From Poecilobothrus nobilitatus (taxonomy: Eukaryota > Arthropoda > Insecta > Diptera > Dolichopodidae): DNA of 64,000 bases. Of the stretch, positions 1 to 10,136 are shown piece by piece. Below the pieces are notes generated by a model, which was not told where the DNA came from, made no database searches, and saw only the letters and a list, made by a program, of their open reading frames with translations. Positions within the stretch are counted from its first letter, which is position 1; each line of letters begins with the position of its first letter. The stretch is from assembly GCA_947095535.1 (NCBI GenBank), contig OX352772.1:229569196-229633195 (forward strand), given 5' to 3'. A program made the translations under genes and the position numbers.

Positions 1-866
1 TTCTAGAAATAAAATCTGTTAAGCTCAAGCAGGCCGCTGTTGTGTTAGATTTTTTTCGAAACCATACTGTTTTTCATTTAAAATATTATTATAAGTTATA
101 AACGTATCTGATCGGGTTTTAATTATAATTTCAAAAATTTTTGAAAATGCACTAAGTATAGATACAGGTCGATAGTTATTTCGGGGTCTTTGGCTTCCAC
201 TTTTAAGTTGGAAAAACAGAAGTTTGAAACATCGTATTAATGAATTTGACGAATACAGGAGCCAAATCTTTAGCAAATTTTTTGACAAACTTTGTCGAAA
301 TTCAGTCATAACCAGTTGCAGCTGCAGATCTTAACGAATTGATTACATTATCGACCTCGTCATTATTAGTCTTCGGAAATATCAATTTCAGTTGTAATAT
401 TAATAAAGAAATTATTCATTATATTTGCAATGTCTTGTTTGTTTTTAATATTTCCATTACAATGCTCGATTTCATTAATGCTTGGAGAAGAAATATTTTT
501 ATTAAACATTATCAGTCTACAAATATCTCATAATTTTTACTATTGTTGGGATCAGCAGATAATTTATTAGAAAAATATTGTTTTTGGCCTGCAATAATAA
601 TTTGGATACTTTATCTTTGTGTTTGTGATATAGATTTTCTGTACGCTTATCATTTAGATATGTTCTCTTAAATTTTAAATAGCAATCTCTTATTTTCATG
701 TAAATAACAATATGATCTATAGAAAGATATGATTTAATAAAGGCTATGTGATTCAAATTAAATCGCAAGTTAGAAAATTTCAAAAGAAGAACATCATGGT
801 CAACAAAATCAAAAGCTTTTTTTAAATCGAGAAATAATCGAGAAACATACTTTTTATTGTCCATAT
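1..866 (-). pseudogene. LINE ORF2 fragment, copy 1 (reverse transcriptase)
   Basis: Fragment of the reverse-transcriptase ORF of a non-LTR retrotransposon, read on the minus strand. It shows the endonuclease-to-RT linker (YLKFKRTYLNDKR, about 650-700), an early RT block with NYRPVSILSAFSKIFE and NEKQYGF (25-309), and near 840-790 the motif-A region LFLDLKKAFDFVDHDVLL, which contains the first catalytic Asp. Order and spacing fit the Jockey/CR1-type group (family knowledge). The catalytic FADD-type box, the thumb and the whole endonuclease are missing. Reading frames are interrupted between the linker and the RT block. Positions 1 to about 717 repeat at 867-1583, so the motif-A part is fused directly to a second linker. 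This is a rearranged relic; the exact clade is uncertain. Confidence 0.75.
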
Positions 867-1583
867 TTCTAGAAATAAAATCTGTTAAGCTCAAGCAGGC
901 CGCTGTTGTGTTAGATTTTTTTCGAAACCATACTGTTTTTCATTTAAAATATTATTATAAGTTATAAACGTATCTGATCGGGTTTTAATTATAATTTCAA
1001 AAATTTTTGAAAATGCACTAAGTATAGATACAGATCGATAGTTATTTCGGGGTCTTTGGCTTCCACTTTTAAGTTGGAAAAACAGAAGTTTGAAACATCG
1101 TATTAATGAATTTGACGAATACAGGAGCCAAATCTTTAGCAAATTTTTTGACAAACTTTGTCGAAATACAGTCATAACCAGTTGCAGCTGCAGATCTTAA
1201 CGAATTGATTACATTATCGACCTCGTCATTATTAGTCTTCGGAAATATCAATTTCAGTTGTAATATTAATAAAGAAATTATTCATTATATTTGCAATGCC
1301 TTGTTTGTTTTTAATATTTCCATTACAATGCTCGATTTCATTAATGCTTGGAAAAGAAATATTTTTATTAAACGTTATCAGTCTATAAATATCTCATAAT
1401 TTTTACTATTGTTGGGATCAGCAGATAATTTATTAGAAAAATATTGTTTTTGGCCTACTAATAATAATTTGGATACTTTATCTTTGTGTTTGTGATATAG
1501 ATTTCCTGTACGCTTATCATTTAGATATGTTCTCTTAAATTTTAAATAGCAATCTCTTATTTTCATTTAATTAACAATATGAT
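1..1583. repeat. direct tandem duplication inside LINE, period 866 bp
   Basis: Bases 1 to about 717 align with 867 to about 1583 at a constant offset of 866 with only scattered substitutions. About 150 bp (718-866) of RT motif-A sequence lies between them and is not repeated downstream. The first copy begins at the window edge, so further copies may lie to the left. Confidence 0.9.
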
Positions 1584-1770
1584 CTGTTATCAACTTTTTT
1601 TCTTTTTATTGTTTTTACAGGAATCGTTTTTGTGTATTTTTTTATTAACGAGGTTAATTTACTAACAAAGTAATCAAAATTATTGTGTGTGTTTATTGTG
1701 TCCCAAAATTTGTCTTTTGCAATTTTCTCAAAATCAACAACTGTTTTAAAACAAATTATTTTTTCTTTAA
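867..1770 (-). pseudogene. LINE ORF2 fragment, copy 2 (linker and RT)
   Basis: Second copy of the same LINE segment on the minus strand. It starts further upstream in the element: a stretch around 1760-1600 reads VVDFEKIAKDKFWDTI and fits the region before the RT domain. After a stop and frame change come the YLKFKRTYLNDKR linker (1566-1378), the segment with AAATGYDCISTKFVKKFA (1251-1069) and the RT block NYRSVSILSAFSKIFE (1175-891). It differs from copy 1 by scattered substitutions, for example P/S in the NYRxVS box. No single open frame links the pieces, so it cannot encode a working enzyme. Confidence 0.72.
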
Positions 1771-1871
1771 TTTAACTTCTATAGAATTTGCAAAAAAAAA
1801 AAGTTAAAAAGCATCTTATATGAATATTTAAAGAAAGGTTCTAAAATATCAGTTAAGAGGGGTTTTGTATC

Positions 1872-2454
1872 TTAATAAAATATAGCTATTATTATTAGTT
1901 CAACTTCAGGAAGACTGTGGATACAAATCAAAATAGGCCAAAACTGAAACTTTGAGCTCTTACTAATAGGTAATCCGTCAATATTAAATGTTAAAGAAAT
2001 TGTGCTATCTTTTAATAAATTGTAAAATGTTTGTTTTATTGAATCTTGTAGCGGATTATACCAATATGAACCCGAACCCATTCGAATTGTGTCAATGGTT
2101 ACAGTTGTTTTTAAGAGTGTTTTGCTACAGATTGGTAAAATGTTAAGATTTTTTATACTTTTAAAAATTTTTAGTAAGTCTGTTAAGGCAACGTGAGATA
2201 TTTGATGTCGTAAAGCCCATTCTGAGGCGATTAGTGAACGATTCCTTTGACCACTCATCGTCATCTTCTGATAAATCGCCTTTGTCGCAATCATTAACCA
2301 AATCATAATATCCACTATTTTCTTCATAACATTCATTATAAGAATAGGACTCTTCATTAGTACTAGTAGTATGCTCTTTCTCACAGTAGTTTTTTAACAA
2401 ATTAGTGGTTGAATGAAAATGAGTTGGTTCTTCCATATTTTTATTTATTCTCAA
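1872..2454 (-). pseudogene. DNA-transposon 'transposase domain' protein fragment, frameshifted
   Basis: Minus-strand relic. The N-terminal part (2454 to about 2250) is Ser/Glu/Tyr/Asp-rich. After a shift to another frame near 2245 comes SEWALRHQISHVALTDLLKI, then a segment ending in FNIDGLPISKSSKFQFWPI. From memory, the order 'WALxxxISHxALxDLLKI ... NIDGLPxxKSSxxQFWPI' is typical of the widespread metazoan 'transposase domain-containing protein' family of DNA transposons, possibly EnSpm/CACTA-like; the superfamily assignment is tentative. Only the N-terminal third remains and no DDE catalytic domain is present. Confidence 0.55.
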
Positions 2455-3060
2455 TATTAGTTTAATATTTAGTTTAGTTTCCTATAAAATGTTATAAAAT
2501 ACTTATATGGAATTTTTTATTGTTCATGTTTCTGAAAAAATAATACAAGTAGATAAAATTGAATTGGATCAGTGTTGACTCAGCATAATTTCTCAAAAAT
2601 TTTATATGATATTGAATTTCACGTCTATATTTCCTATTAAAATTTTTTTTATTTTCAAGAAAAAATTTATTAAATACGACAATTGTTCTTGCAAACTCCA
2701 TTGTATGTTTAAAACTAAAGAAAACTAATTAAACCAGTAATTCAGAAATAAAATATGAAAATACTAAGAATTAACTAAATCTTCTCTGGGTAGGAGTGCT
2801 AAGGGGTGTAGAAATCTATTAGGTATTAGGTAAGTTTATGATTGGGTTTAGGTTAATCTATTAGGTTTAGGTAGTTTTCTTATCCAGAGAAGGCGTTTTG
2901 TTTTTTTTTTCTGATAATCATATTTTTATTCAAAATTGTATAAAAGGTTAATTTTAAGATTAAAATGTGTTATAAGACGGTAAGTTTAGCAACAGAAAAG
3001 ATCAAAATGTTTTGGGCTGATAACATTTTACATGGTTATAAATATTGTATTTGTGGCCGG
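2455..3060. other. intergenic AT-rich stretch
   Basis: No supported gene. One 69-codon minus-strand frame (2492-2701) is rich in Phe, Asn and Lys and matches nothing I recognise. At 2815-2875 there is a short imperfect repeat built on ATTAGGT/TTTAGGT. CTTCTCTGGGTA (about 2781) and TATCCAGAGAAGGC (about 2880) form a small inverted repeat. I found no Polinton terminal inverted repeat here. Confidence 0.5.
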
Positions 3061-3108
3061 AAATGGACTTAAATCAAGATAATTAATTGGAAAATATTCC
3101 ATGATTTT

Positions 3109-3612
3109 TTGGAGATATATCTAACACCAGAAGGGGGGGAAAAGGCATGTGTTTTAATAATTAGAAATGGTGAGTCAATAAATAATAAATTATTTTTATC
3201 TCCATTGGATTGGCAACATATTAAAATAGAAGTATATGGCGGCGATATTTCCATTATTGGTACAATCAGACAATCATCAATCAAATTTCAAGTAACCAAC
3301 AGTTTTGGAGGTGATTGTCCTTTTGCTGAAGAAAATGATTGGGAGTTGATTGAGAAAAATATTTCAAATGTATTATCAAAAGATAAGAATAAAAGAATTT
3401 CAGAACATATTCAATCATTTTCCATGAAAACAAATGAATATGAAGAAAATCAAAATGAAATGAAAAAATCTATGATAACGAAACGAATTGATGATGGAAT
3501 TATATTTATATCATCAATAGAGAATACATATAATGAAAAAAATAATAAATCAAAAATAGGGGATATGTTAACTAATTTAAGAAAATTACTTGAAAGTTTA
3601 AAAGAGGAGTAG
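3109..3612 (+). CDS. unrecognised 167-codon ORF
   Basis: Open frame with no certain start: position 3109 is TTG, and the frame is open from just after a stop at 3070-3072 without an in-frame ATG before 3109. The N-terminal half looks like a compact folded domain, with CVLIIRNGESINNKLFLSP followed by DWQHIKIEV and a GGDCPFAEENDW segment. The C-terminal half is charged and coiled-coil-like (KTNEYEENQNEMKKSM, LRKLLESLKEE). The 'IIRNGE...LxLSPLDWxxIK' spacing faintly resembles the PC4/p15 ssDNA-binding fold, but this is speculation. It lies just outside the Polinton integrase end, on the opposite strand, and could belong to that element. Confidence 0.45.
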   Translation: MEIYLTPEGGEKACVLIIRNGESINNKLFLSPLDWQHIKIEVYGGDISIIGTIRQSSIKFQVTNSFGGDCPFAEENDWELIEKNISNVLSKDKNKRISEHIQSFSMKTNEYEENQNEMKKSMITKRIDDGIIFISSIENTYNEKNNKSKIGDMLTNLRKLLESLKEE

Positions 3613-3787
3613 TTAGATTATATGGAAGCTTTTTCAGATGGGAGAGATCGTTATTTACCACTTTTTATGTTTGTTTGTTCTATTATAAGTCAAGTAAAGT
3701 TTATACATAAAAAAGAAATTTCGAGAAAATAAAAAGTATACGTAATATATTTTTAGTTTCTAACAATCATTATTTCGTATACCTTTG

Positions 3788-4453
3788 ATGAAGACAGATC
3801 ATAATTTTCATAAAACGATGATATCATATATCATATTTATTTTCGGTTTGTTAACTATACAAACCAATTCAATCCCAATTCCTGATGTCAAGTTAGATGA
3901 ATCAGCTTTTGGAAGCACTTATTTCAATATACTACTTTCAAATAATGAAACCGTTAAAATAAATTTATCAGTTCAGCTTTTAAAACATTCAATTTCTCAT
4001 GAACTCAACAAAGTGTCATCATTTAGTACAACTATATCCACACCAATAACTACTTTCAAAGCAGATGATTATTTACTTGGAGATAAAGCTGATTTTGATC
4101 CTCAATATGTATCTATAGATGAAGCCATTGAAGCTTTTAGACAAGAACTGATATTAAAAGAACGTAATATAGGTGGAATAATAAATAGTGATTATGTGTT
4201 CTACAGACATTTTAAATTAGAATATGCTGCTGATAAAGAAATTCATGTCCGATGTGCATATGATAGTAATTTCAAACAAAAATTTCTCAAAATTCAATGC
4301 TTCGAATACCGCGAAATTTTAGCAGATAGAATAACAGGTACTGGAGAGGTAGAATCAGTTCCACTTATGGATACAGCTTATAAATCTGAATACACAGTTC
4401 TAGATTTGCGATCAATAAAACAAAAGTCAACATATCAAATGGAAATTTCATAA
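3788..4453 (+). CDS. putative secreted protein, unrecognised
   Basis: A 221-codon ATG-initiated frame. Residues about 12-30 form a hydrophobic segment, MISYIIFIFGLLTIQ followed by TNSIP, as expected for a cleavable signal peptide. The rest is soluble and mixed in charge, with few cysteines (two visible, in RCAYD and IQCFEY), so it is not a cysteine-knot toxin or a typical protease inhibitor. No domain recognised. It converges on the minus-strand integrase at 4530 and is separated from it by an A/T palindrome. It is intact, unlike most neighbours, so it could be a host gene, a captured gene, or a gene at the Polinton edge. Confidence 0.5.
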   Translation: MKTDHNFHKTMISYIIFIFGLLTIQTNSIPIPDVKLDESAFGSTYFNILLSNNETVKINLSVQLLKHSISHELNKVSSFSTTISTPITTFKADDYLLGDKADFDPQYVSIDEAIEAFRQELILKERNIGGIINSDYVFYRHFKLEYAADKEIHVRCAYDSNFKQKFLKIQCFEYREILADRITGTGEVESVPLMDTAYKSEYTVLDLRSIKQKSTYQMEIS

Positions 4454-4500
4454 TTTTTACAAATAAAATAAAATAATATATTATGTAATTGGATATTAAT

Positions 4501-4532
4501 AAAAAAAAAAAAAAATTTTTTTTTTTTTTTTA
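4501..4532. other. A-run/T-run palindrome between convergent genes
   Basis: An uninterrupted A tract runs directly into a T tract, exactly between the ends of the plus-strand 3788-4453 ORF and the minus-strand integrase. It may act as a bidirectional 3'-end signal, or it may mark an element edge. AATAAA-like motifs flank it. Confidence 0.4.
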
Positions 4533-5451
4533 TAATACATCATTTTTATTTACCCATGAATTATGATTAGTAGAAAATCCTAACCACTTAACAAAAATTT
4601 TATCATCTTTAGTTTTAAGAATTTTTTCAATCAAGTATACACGTTTTTGATTAGTTTTTAATAGTTCATATTCATAGAAGCCTCCTTGTATTGGTTGACC
4701 TTGATAATCTTCTAATAAATATGTTACAGGGTTGGTAATCTGAACTTTCTTGATTTTAAATATTTCAGTTGTCCAATTGGGTGTATAACCTTTTTCAAAA
4801 ATATGTTTATATTTGCTTATTCGAACTGGATCATCAACTTTAAATTTAGCAAACGGAGATGTTTTTATATGATTGTATACAGTTTTGAGTAAATCATTAG
4901 CATTATGTTTATTAACATCTGAGGGATTTTTCTTAATTGTTCGATGTTTCGTATTGTTGTATTGTTTGACTAGTTCATCAATTATATTAATCCATTTGTA
5001 ATTTCCGTTAAAACTAAATTCTTTCCACATCTTTTCTTTTACAGTTGTATTAAAACGGTCTACAATAGATGCTTTTAATGTGCTATATGTTGAATAATGA
5101 TTTATATGATATTTATGCATTGATTTTTGAAATATTTTATTATTAAAATACTTTTCCATTGTCGGTTTGTAAATTTTGAGGTTGTCTTTTAGAATTTACA
5201 AAAATATTTTGCATTGCTTCTGTAACGTTATCTGAAGGTTTTGTTTTTATGGGGATTACCCATGCATACTTAGAAAAGCTATCAATGACAGTTAATAAAA
5301 ATTTAAAACCTTTGTTCGCTTTAGCATATAAACCCATTTCTACTAAATCAGCTTGCCAAAGATCATCAAATCCTTTTATTATAACTCTACGTCGTTTAAA
5401 ATTTCTCCGTGCAGGTTTATGAAGCTATTCAACAACCTCTCTTTTACTCAT
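4530..5451 (-). pseudogene. Polinton integrase, frameshifted
   Basis: DDE-type retroviral-like integrase of a Polinton. In order on the minus strand: an N-terminal piece (KPARRNFKRRR), the first catalytic Asp in LWQADLVEMGLYAKANKG, FKFLLTVIDSFSKYAWVIP, the second Asp in LQTDNGKVF (about 5155-5180), then HINHYSTYSTLKASIVDRFN, where the expected third acidic position reads Asp rather than Glu. A GPY/F-less middle part and a chromodomain-like C-terminus (VYLIEKILKTKDDKIFVKWL ... SWVNKNDVL) follow. Lesions are an in-frame TAG at 5425-5427 and a frameshift just after TDNGKVF near 5150. The N-terminal zinc-binding part is short or absent. Part of the gene (5252-5451) is duplicated at 7212-7451. Confidence 0.85.
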
Positions 5452-5497
5452 TTTTAAATAAAATAAAATAAAATGTATGTAATTAATTATTATATAA

Positions 5498-5848
5498 CTA
5501 ATTAGAAAATCTTTGATTGAAAATGATTTCCCGATGATTACTATGTAGAATCTGAGAAATAATAATATCACTATTTTGAATTCTTTGATTAAATCTATAG
5601 CGATCCAGTGCTATAACTTCCCAATATTTTTGCCGAGCTAACTTATATGCTGTATTCCATTTGTATAATATATGTATTTGAGGCTTTAACATAAATTTGA
5701 CTCTCTTTTTTACTTTTATTTCATCATCATAATCATCTTCCTCATGGCTATTCTTAGATGAAATATCATTTTCCTTTTCTTCACTCTCATCAGGTGAATC
5801 TGAAGCATCAAGCCAATCAAATAAATCTACAACTTCATCCTTACTCAT
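5498..5848 (-). CDS. Polinton-associated acidic protein (copy A)
   Basis: A 116-codon ATG frame. The N-terminus is very acidic (DLFDWLDASDSPDESEEKEN, then HEEDDYDDE). A basic hinge KKRVKF follows, then a C-terminal helical part (HILYKWNTAYKLARQKYWEV ... RFNQRIQNSDIIISQILHSN). The sequence is non-enzymatic in appearance. I associate this type of short protein with Polintons from its position beside the integrase, but assign no function. It may be a DNA- or partner-binding adaptor (inference). It is intact here, whereas its duplicate at 7458-10010 is split by an insertion. Confidence 0.6.
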   Translation of the reverse strand: MSKDEVVDLFDWLDASDSPDESEEKENDISSKNSHEEDDYDDEIKVKKRVKFMLKPQIHILYKWNTAYKLARQKYWEVIALDRYRFNQRIQNSDIIISQILHSNHREIIFNQRFSN

Positions 5849-5974
5849 CTTGAAAATAACTAATTAAAATTTACTCATTTATAAATAGAATAAATAAAAC
5901 AAACAATAAATGTTCAAATTGTAAAATTTATATTATTTATTTTATATAATAGTTTACAAGTATTTTTACTTTTA

Positions 5975-6268
5975 TTATAACCTATTTTCTATTCTTTTAT
6001 ATAATTCCATAAGTTTGGTGCAGTGTAACATACATTGTTCTGCTGAATGGCATGGGCAAGTATCTGGAAAACTTTCAATATTATCTGATGTATAGGGGCA
6101 TATATCCCAATGATATCCATACTCCTTCGTTTCGATTTGTAGAGAATTTTTAAATAATTTTAAGAATTTGAAATGATCTTTTAACTGTTCATAATGTTCC
6201 TCCAATAAAATATCTTCATATTTATTTAAAAAAATATTTAAAGAATATCCTATTTGATGTATATCCAT
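5975..6268 (-). CDS. Polinton-associated Cys/His protein (copy A)
   Basis: A 97-codon ATG frame. The N-terminal half is helical (HQIGYSLNIFLNKYEDILLE, LKDHFKFLKLF). The C-terminal half is rich in Cys and His: HWDICPYTS, DTCPCHSAEQCMLHCTKL. Five or six cysteines and two or three histidines in about 35 residues suggest a small metal-binding or disulphide domain, but no named zinc-finger spacing fits exactly. An almost identical intact copy lies at 10137-10430 (S/F change at residue 9), so the gene survived duplication on both sides. Function unknown. Confidence 0.6.
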   Translation of the reverse strand: MDIHQIGYSLNIFLNKYEDILLEEHYEQLKDHFKFLKLFKNSLQIETKEYGYHWDICPYTSDNIESFPDTCPCHSAEQCMLHCTKLMELYKRIENRL

Positions 6269-6297
6269 TTTGAAAACTCAATGAAAACTAATCCCAA

Positions 6298-6784
6298 TTA
6301 CTTTTTAAGTATTAAATTATTAATTTTGTCTAATGTCGACTGAGCTTTGGCTTGAGCTTTTTCTAATCTTTCATTAATAAATCTAATTGGTTTTTTAATT
6401 TGAAATTCAATAAAATCATTCATTTCTGAAAATTTTTCATTTAACATTGTAGAAAATTGGTGATGATCTATATCTAAACTATCTTGTACTTGTTCTTCTA
6501 ATATTTTTAAATTTTCTTCTGTTAATTTAAGTTCGCTAGTCAAATTAATAAACATTTCTGCTATGTAGTTTTTTTTTTAGTTATTTGTGAAAGAAAATTT
6601 GCTTATTCACAAATGTTTGTGTTGCTGCATCATTTCCGTTAACTGGATCTTGAACATTTGATAAAATTTTGTTATCTAAATCATAATTTCCTTCAGAAGT
6701 TAGTTTGAAACCTATACCTGGAGGACCTTGAGTATGGAGTTTTCTAGAAGAATCTGTACTACGTCCAAACTTATCAAGTGGCAT
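6298..6784 (-). pseudogene. Polinton-associated coiled-coil protein, frameshifted (copy A)
   Basis: Starts MPLDKFGRSTDSSRKLHTQG, then PPGIGFKLTSEGNYDLDNKI, LSNVQDPVNGNDAATQTFVN and a long helical, coiled-coil-like C-terminus ending LEKAQAKAQSTLDKINNLIL. The 'MPLDKFGR ... GPPGIGFKLTxxGNYDxxNKxLxNVxDPVxxxDAAT' start is, from memory, common to Polinton-encoded proteins and resembles tail-fibre or hub-like repeats. A stop follows FFHK at about 6581 and an extra base in the A/T run next to it shifts the frame; the coiled-coil part continues at 6555-6298. The duplicate is at 10460-10949. Confidence 0.6.
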
Positions 6785-6819
6785 TTTGATTTTTACTGAT
6801 TGCTAATGTAAAATACTAT

Positions 6820-7198
6820 TGAATTATATTTGCTTCTCTCAATTTTTCAATTATAGATACAATTTCATTATGATGATTATTGTTACCAGCTGATTGTGAT
6901 GCAATTAGAAGTCTTAATCTATCAACTAACTCATTAGGATCATCCCAATAAACATATTGATTTGATTGATTTGTATAATTTAATTGGGTTTCTGGTGTTA
7001 AAGATTTATGAAAAAACTGAGTACAATTTTTTTTCGTATAACCTGATCCAGTTTTTTTATGCCTAGTGTTATAATCATGTTCATATAATTTTCTTAATAT
7101 ATTCTTGAATTTAAAACCTTTGTTTCCTTTTATTTGTTCTAAAGGATTATAATTTCTTCTATGTGCATTCGTTTTGTTAAGAATTTTATGATACGTAG
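6820..7198 (-). pseudogene. C-terminal fragment of Polinton accessory gene (copy A)
   Basis: Duplicate of the 3' half of the gene at 10981-11972. The minus strand reads a Lys/His-rich stretch followed by YVYWDDPNELVDRLRLLIAS, then QSAGNNNHHNEIVSIIEKL and REANIIQ before a stop. It is cut at about 7198 by the duplication junction, so it has no start and no N-terminal half. Confidence 0.7.
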
Positions 7199-7211
7199 AA
7201 TTTTATTATAC

Positions 7212-7451
7212 GGGATTACCCATGCATACTTAGAAAAGCTATCAATGACAGTTAATAAAAATTTAAAACCTTTGTTCGCTTTAGCATATAAACCCATTTC
7301 TACTAAATCAGCTTGCCAAAGATCATCAAATCCTTTTATTATAACTCTACGTCGTTTAAAATTTCTCCGTGCAGGCTTATGAAGCTATTCAACAACCTCT
7401 CTTTTACTCATTTTTAAATAAAATAAAATAAAATGTATGTAATTAATTATT
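7212..7451 (-). pseudogene. truncated integrase fragment (copy B)
   Basis: Repeats 5252-5491 almost base for base and so encodes only the N-terminal part of the Polinton integrase, including the QADLVEMGLYAKANKG and TVIDSFSKYAWVIP segments and the same in-frame TAG. The later catalytic positions are absent because the duplication boundary falls inside the gene. Confidence 0.8.
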
Positions 7452-7670
7452 ATATAACTAATTAGAAAATCTTTGATTGAAAATGATTTCCCGATGATTA
7501 CTATGTAGAATCTGAGAAATAATAATATCACTATTTTGAATTCTTTGATTAAATCTATAGCGATCCAGTGATATAACTTCCCAATATTTTTGCCGAGCTA
7601 ACTTATATGCTGTATTCCATTTGTATAATATATGTATTTGAGGCTTTAACATAAATTTGACTCTCTTTTT

Positions 7671-9866
7671 AGCACATTTCCAACAAAATTTTGAAAAAAT
7701 GTGCTTATTAGTTTCACTCTGTCCCTCCGTCCGTCCGTCCGTCTGTTTACAAAACTTCTACACCGTTAAAGATAGAGAAAAAAAAATATAACCATAGGTA
7801 GGTCTCATAAAAAAAATAATTTTGTGGAACACTTTTTTCATGTATTTTACTTCTGCAAGATATAAAAATTAAAGCTACAATAATATATTTTTACGTGTGT
7901 TAAAGGTTTATTTTAATTGTAAAGGGTTCCAAAGTTGCAGCTCTTCAAAATTGCAAAAAAGCCCCACTTTCAGATGTATATATCTCGGGCTCTGCGTAAT
8001 AATTTTGCAATCTAAAACCGCCAGAATATCGAAAATTTTATTATCTATATAAAACAATATCAAAATTATGTAATATTTTGTAATTTACTATTTAAATTTA
8101 CCGTTATGTGAAAACCACATTTTGCATGAAATTTCTTTTTTCATAACTTCGGCACCCCTTTAGATAGGAACCTGAAATTTTGAGACAAGAAAGAACTTTT
8201 GGAATTAGTATAAGTTTCCTCAGAAAATTTTTTGGTAACACCCCCTCTTTAAGAGTTATTACGCCTCAAAAATTGAAAATTTGCTATTTTTAGACACCTG
8301 TAACTTAGGCACCTGTACAAATTTTTCTTCGGCAAGACATGAAAATTAAAGGTTCAATAATATATTTTTACATGTGTTAACGGCTTTTCTTAGTTATATA
8401 GGATGCCGGACTTACGGCCCCTCAAAATTTCAAAAATGTCCTATTTTCACATTTTTAGCACATTTCCAAAAAAATTTTGAAAAAATGTGCTTATTAGTTT
8501 CACTCTGTCCCTCCGTCCGTCCGTCCGTCTGTTTACAAAACTTCTACACCGTTAAAGATAGAGAAAAAAAATTTTAACCATAGGTAGGTCTCATAAAAAA
8601 AATAATTTTGTGGAACAGCTTTTTCATGTAGCCCCCCCCCCATTACGGAGCTACAGCCCCTCAAACTTTGAAAAAGCCCTATTTTTAAATGCATATATCT
8701 TATGTTCTGCTTAAGATTTTTTTAATCTCAAAACGTCATTCGACAGGTATTTCTTTTATCTTTGTAAATTAATATCAAAATTATACAATTTTTTTAAATT
8801 TAGTATTTAAATTTACCGTTATGTGAAAACCAAATTTTGCATGATTTTTCTACTTTCATAACTCCGGCACGCTTCTAGATAGAAGCTTGAAATTTTGAGG
8901 CAAGAAAGAACTTTTAGAATTAGTATAAGTTTGCTCAGAAAATTTGTTCGGACCACCCCCCGTTTATGAGCTATTAGGGCTTAAAAATTGAAAATTTGCT
9001 ATTTTTAAACACCTGTAACTTAGGAACCTGTACATATTTTACTTCTGCAAGATATAAAAATTAAAGCTACAATAATATATTTTTACGTGTGTTAAAGGTT
9101 TATTTTAATTGTGAATGGTTCCAAAGTTGCAGCTCTTCAAAATTGCAAAAAAGCCCCATTTTCAGATGTATATATCTCGGGCTCTGCGTAATAATTTTGC
9201 AATCTAAAACCGCCAGAAGATCGAAAATTTTATTATCTATATAAAACAATATCAAAATTATGTAATATTTTGTAATTTACTATTTAAATTTACCGTTATG
9301 TGAAAACCACATTTTGCATGAAATTTCTTTTTTCATAACTTCGGCACCCCTTTAGATAGGAACCTGAAATTTTTGAGATACGAAAGAACTTTTAGAATTA
9401 GTATGAGTTTCCTCAGAAAATTTTTTGGTAACACCCCCTCTTTAAGAGTTAGTACGCCTCAAAAATTGAAAATTTGCTATTTTTAGACACCTGTAACTTA
9501 GGCATCTGTACAAATTTTTCTTCGCAAAGACATGAAAATTAAAGGTACAATAATATATTTTTACGTGTGTTAACGGCTTTTCTTAGTTATATAGGATTCC
9601 GGACTTACGGCCCCTCAAAATTTCAAAAATGTCCTATTTTCACATTTTTTCTTATTACATGAATTTTCAAATTTTTGTGTAAGTCACACTTCTAAATAGT
9701 TTGTATTGAGTTTTGGAAATGTGCGCTTTTAAAAACCCTTGGTTTACATTCTACCTTGTTTTTTATTACATGAAATTTTCAAATTTTTGTGTAAGTCACA
9801 CTTCTAAACAGTTTGTATTGAGTTTTGGAAATGTGCGCTTTTAAAAACCCTTGGTTTACATTCTAC
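7671..9866. mobile_element. 2.2-kb non-autonomous repeat element inserted in Polinton copy B
   Basis: Bounded exactly by comparison with the uninterrupted copy A. The left end starts AGCACATTTCCAA and the right end contains TTTTGGAAATGTGCGCT, so the termini are inverted (GCACATTTCCAA shared). The interior is itself repetitive. A segment beginning AGCACATTTCC recurs at 8457 (offset 786) with a (CCGT)n tract. A segment of about 600 bp at 7851-8450 recurs at 9043-9640 (offset 1192). A 110-bp terminal segment is doubled at 9650-9866. There is no coding capacity. Relatives in inverted orientation lie at 51930-52960 and 56513-56880. Superfamily unknown. Confidence 0.75.
9650..9866. repeat. 110-bp terminal direct duplication within the inserted element
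   Basis: The stretch from CTTATTACATGAA through GGAAATGTGCGCTTTT to GGTTTACATTCTACCTTG occurs twice in tandem with few changes. It ends the inserted element and carries the sequence complementary to its left end. Confidence 0.8.
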
Positions 9867-10136
9867 CTTGTTTACTTTTATTTCATCATCATAATCATCT
9901 TCCTCATGGCTACTCTCAGATGAAATATCATTTTCCTTTTCTTCACTCTCATCAGGTGAATCTGAAGCATCAAGCCAATCAAATAAATCTACAACTTCAT
10001 CCTTACTCATCTTGAAAATAACTAATTAAAATTTACTCATTTATAAATAGAATAAATAAAACAAACAATAAATGTTCAAATTGTAAAATTTATATTATTT
10101 ATTTTATATAATAGTTTACAAATATTTTTACTTTTA

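Larger units (their letters stand above)
5252..7198. repeat. Polinton gene-block tandem duplication, copy A
   Basis: Bases 5252 to about 7198 match 7212 to about 7670 plus 9867 to about 11360 at high identity (offset 1960 before the insertion). The copy contains the 5' part of the integrase and four gene remnants. Its right end (TGATACGTA) joins GGGATTACCC of the second copy through about 14 bp of filler (GAATTTTATTATAC) that resembles the adjacent GAATTTTATGATAC. Confidence 0.9.
7458..10010 (-). pseudogene. Polinton acidic protein split by insertion (copy B)
   Basis: Duplicate of the 5498-5848 gene. The N-terminal acidic half lies at 10010-9867 and the C-terminal helical half at 7670-7458. 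They are separated by a 2.2-kb repeat element inserted in the T-rich codons that follow EIKV. Reading into the insertion from the 5' side gives an unrelated tail. The two halves are otherwise nearly identical to copy A, so the insertion is younger than the duplication. Confidence 0.8.

Noticed and set aside
2492..2701. 69-codon minus-strand ORF
   Set aside because: Low-complexity Phe/Asn/Lys composition typical of chance frames in AT-rich DNA; no supporting motif.
8374..8577. ORF containing a CCSVRPSV-like stretch
   Set aside because: Encoded by the (CCGT)n tract of the inserted repeat element, not a protein gene.
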